From: Nitrospirota bacterium
GTDB lineage: Bacteria; Nitrospirota; Nitrospiria; Nitrospirales; Nitrospiraceae
Length of the DNA: 5,171 nucleotides
Assembly (NCBI GenBank): GCA_016235225.1
Contig: JACRLS010000182.1
Coordinates: 1-5,171 of the forward strand
Direction: 5' to 3'
Part shown: piece by piece, positions 5,079 to 5,171 of the stretch
Numbering within the stretch: the first letter of the stretch is position 1
Layout of the letters: every line of letters begins with the position of its first letter
The notes under the pieces: generated by a model
Told to the model about the DNA's origin: nothing
The model's input: the letters and a program-made list of their open reading frames with translations, nothing else
Database searches by the model: none
Position numbers and translations under genes: made by a program

Positions 5079-5154
5079 TGGTGGAGCTGGCCGGGATTGA
5101 ACCGGCGACCTCGTGAATGCCATTCACGCGCGCTCCCAACTGCGCCACAGCCCC
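5079..5154 (-). tRNA. tRNA-Ala (anticodon GGC)
   Basis: A complete 76-base cloverleaf with encoded 3' CCA (5079-5081 on the plus strand). On the minus strand the acceptor arm GGGGCTG pairs with CAGCTCC, including the G3-U70 wobble that is the alanine identity element. The D stem is GCGC/GCGC. The anticodon stem CGTGA/TCACG encloses the loop ATGGCAT, with anticodon GGC at 5121-5119. The T arm GCCGG-TTCAATC-CCGGC is standard. It decodes GCC and GCU. All stems are paired, so the gene looks functional. Its promoter is not identifiable in the 17 bases left upstream. Confidence 0.97.
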
Positions 5155-5171
5155 ACCCGGAGGAAGTAACG

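Overview
The window is a GC-rich bacterial chromosome segment holding five protein genes and one tRNA gene. Protein style (a PilZ protein with a degenerate motif, a YheS-like ABC-F protein) and small word-repeats between genes resemble Nitrospira/Nitrospirota genomes. This placement is an impression from memory, not a database result, and another GC-rich Gram-negative phylum is possible.

Layout. Bases 1-402 (+) are the C-terminal part of GTP cyclohydrolase I (folE), cut by the window edge. Facing it, 463-1236 (-), is an alpha/beta hydrolase with a complete Ser-Asp-His triad. The 60 bp between them carry a heptamer-phased repeat. From a short divergent region with an 11-bp tandem duplication, rarA (1350-2651, +) reads away from the hydrolase. 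It encodes the replication-associated AAA+ ATPase RarA/MgsA, but an in-frame TGA replaces a codon at a conserved serine position (2166-2168). A PilZ-domain protein follows (2754-3131, +) with its own likely promoter. Converging on it is a duplicated-ATPase ABC-F gene (4875 to 3128, -). Its second ATPase domain is joined out of frame to its C-terminal coiled coil, and a linker segment seems to be missing. The PilZ and ABC-F stop codons share one CTAG tetranucleotide. Upstream of the ABC-F gene, 203 bp hold more heptamer-phased repeats, and tRNA-Ala(GGC) lies at 5079-5154 (-).

The genes are mostly separate housekeeping functions: folate/pterin synthesis, replication-fork maintenance, ribosome-associated ATPase, c-di-GMP response and translation. 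No shared pathway or operon is evident. Two nearby genes each carry one apparently fresh inactivating lesion, so sequencing or assembly error should be excluded before calling them pseudogenes. I see no mobile element, CRISPR array, phage gene or new multi-gene system. The most unusual elements are the two lesions, the heptamer-phased repeats and the shared CTAG stop.
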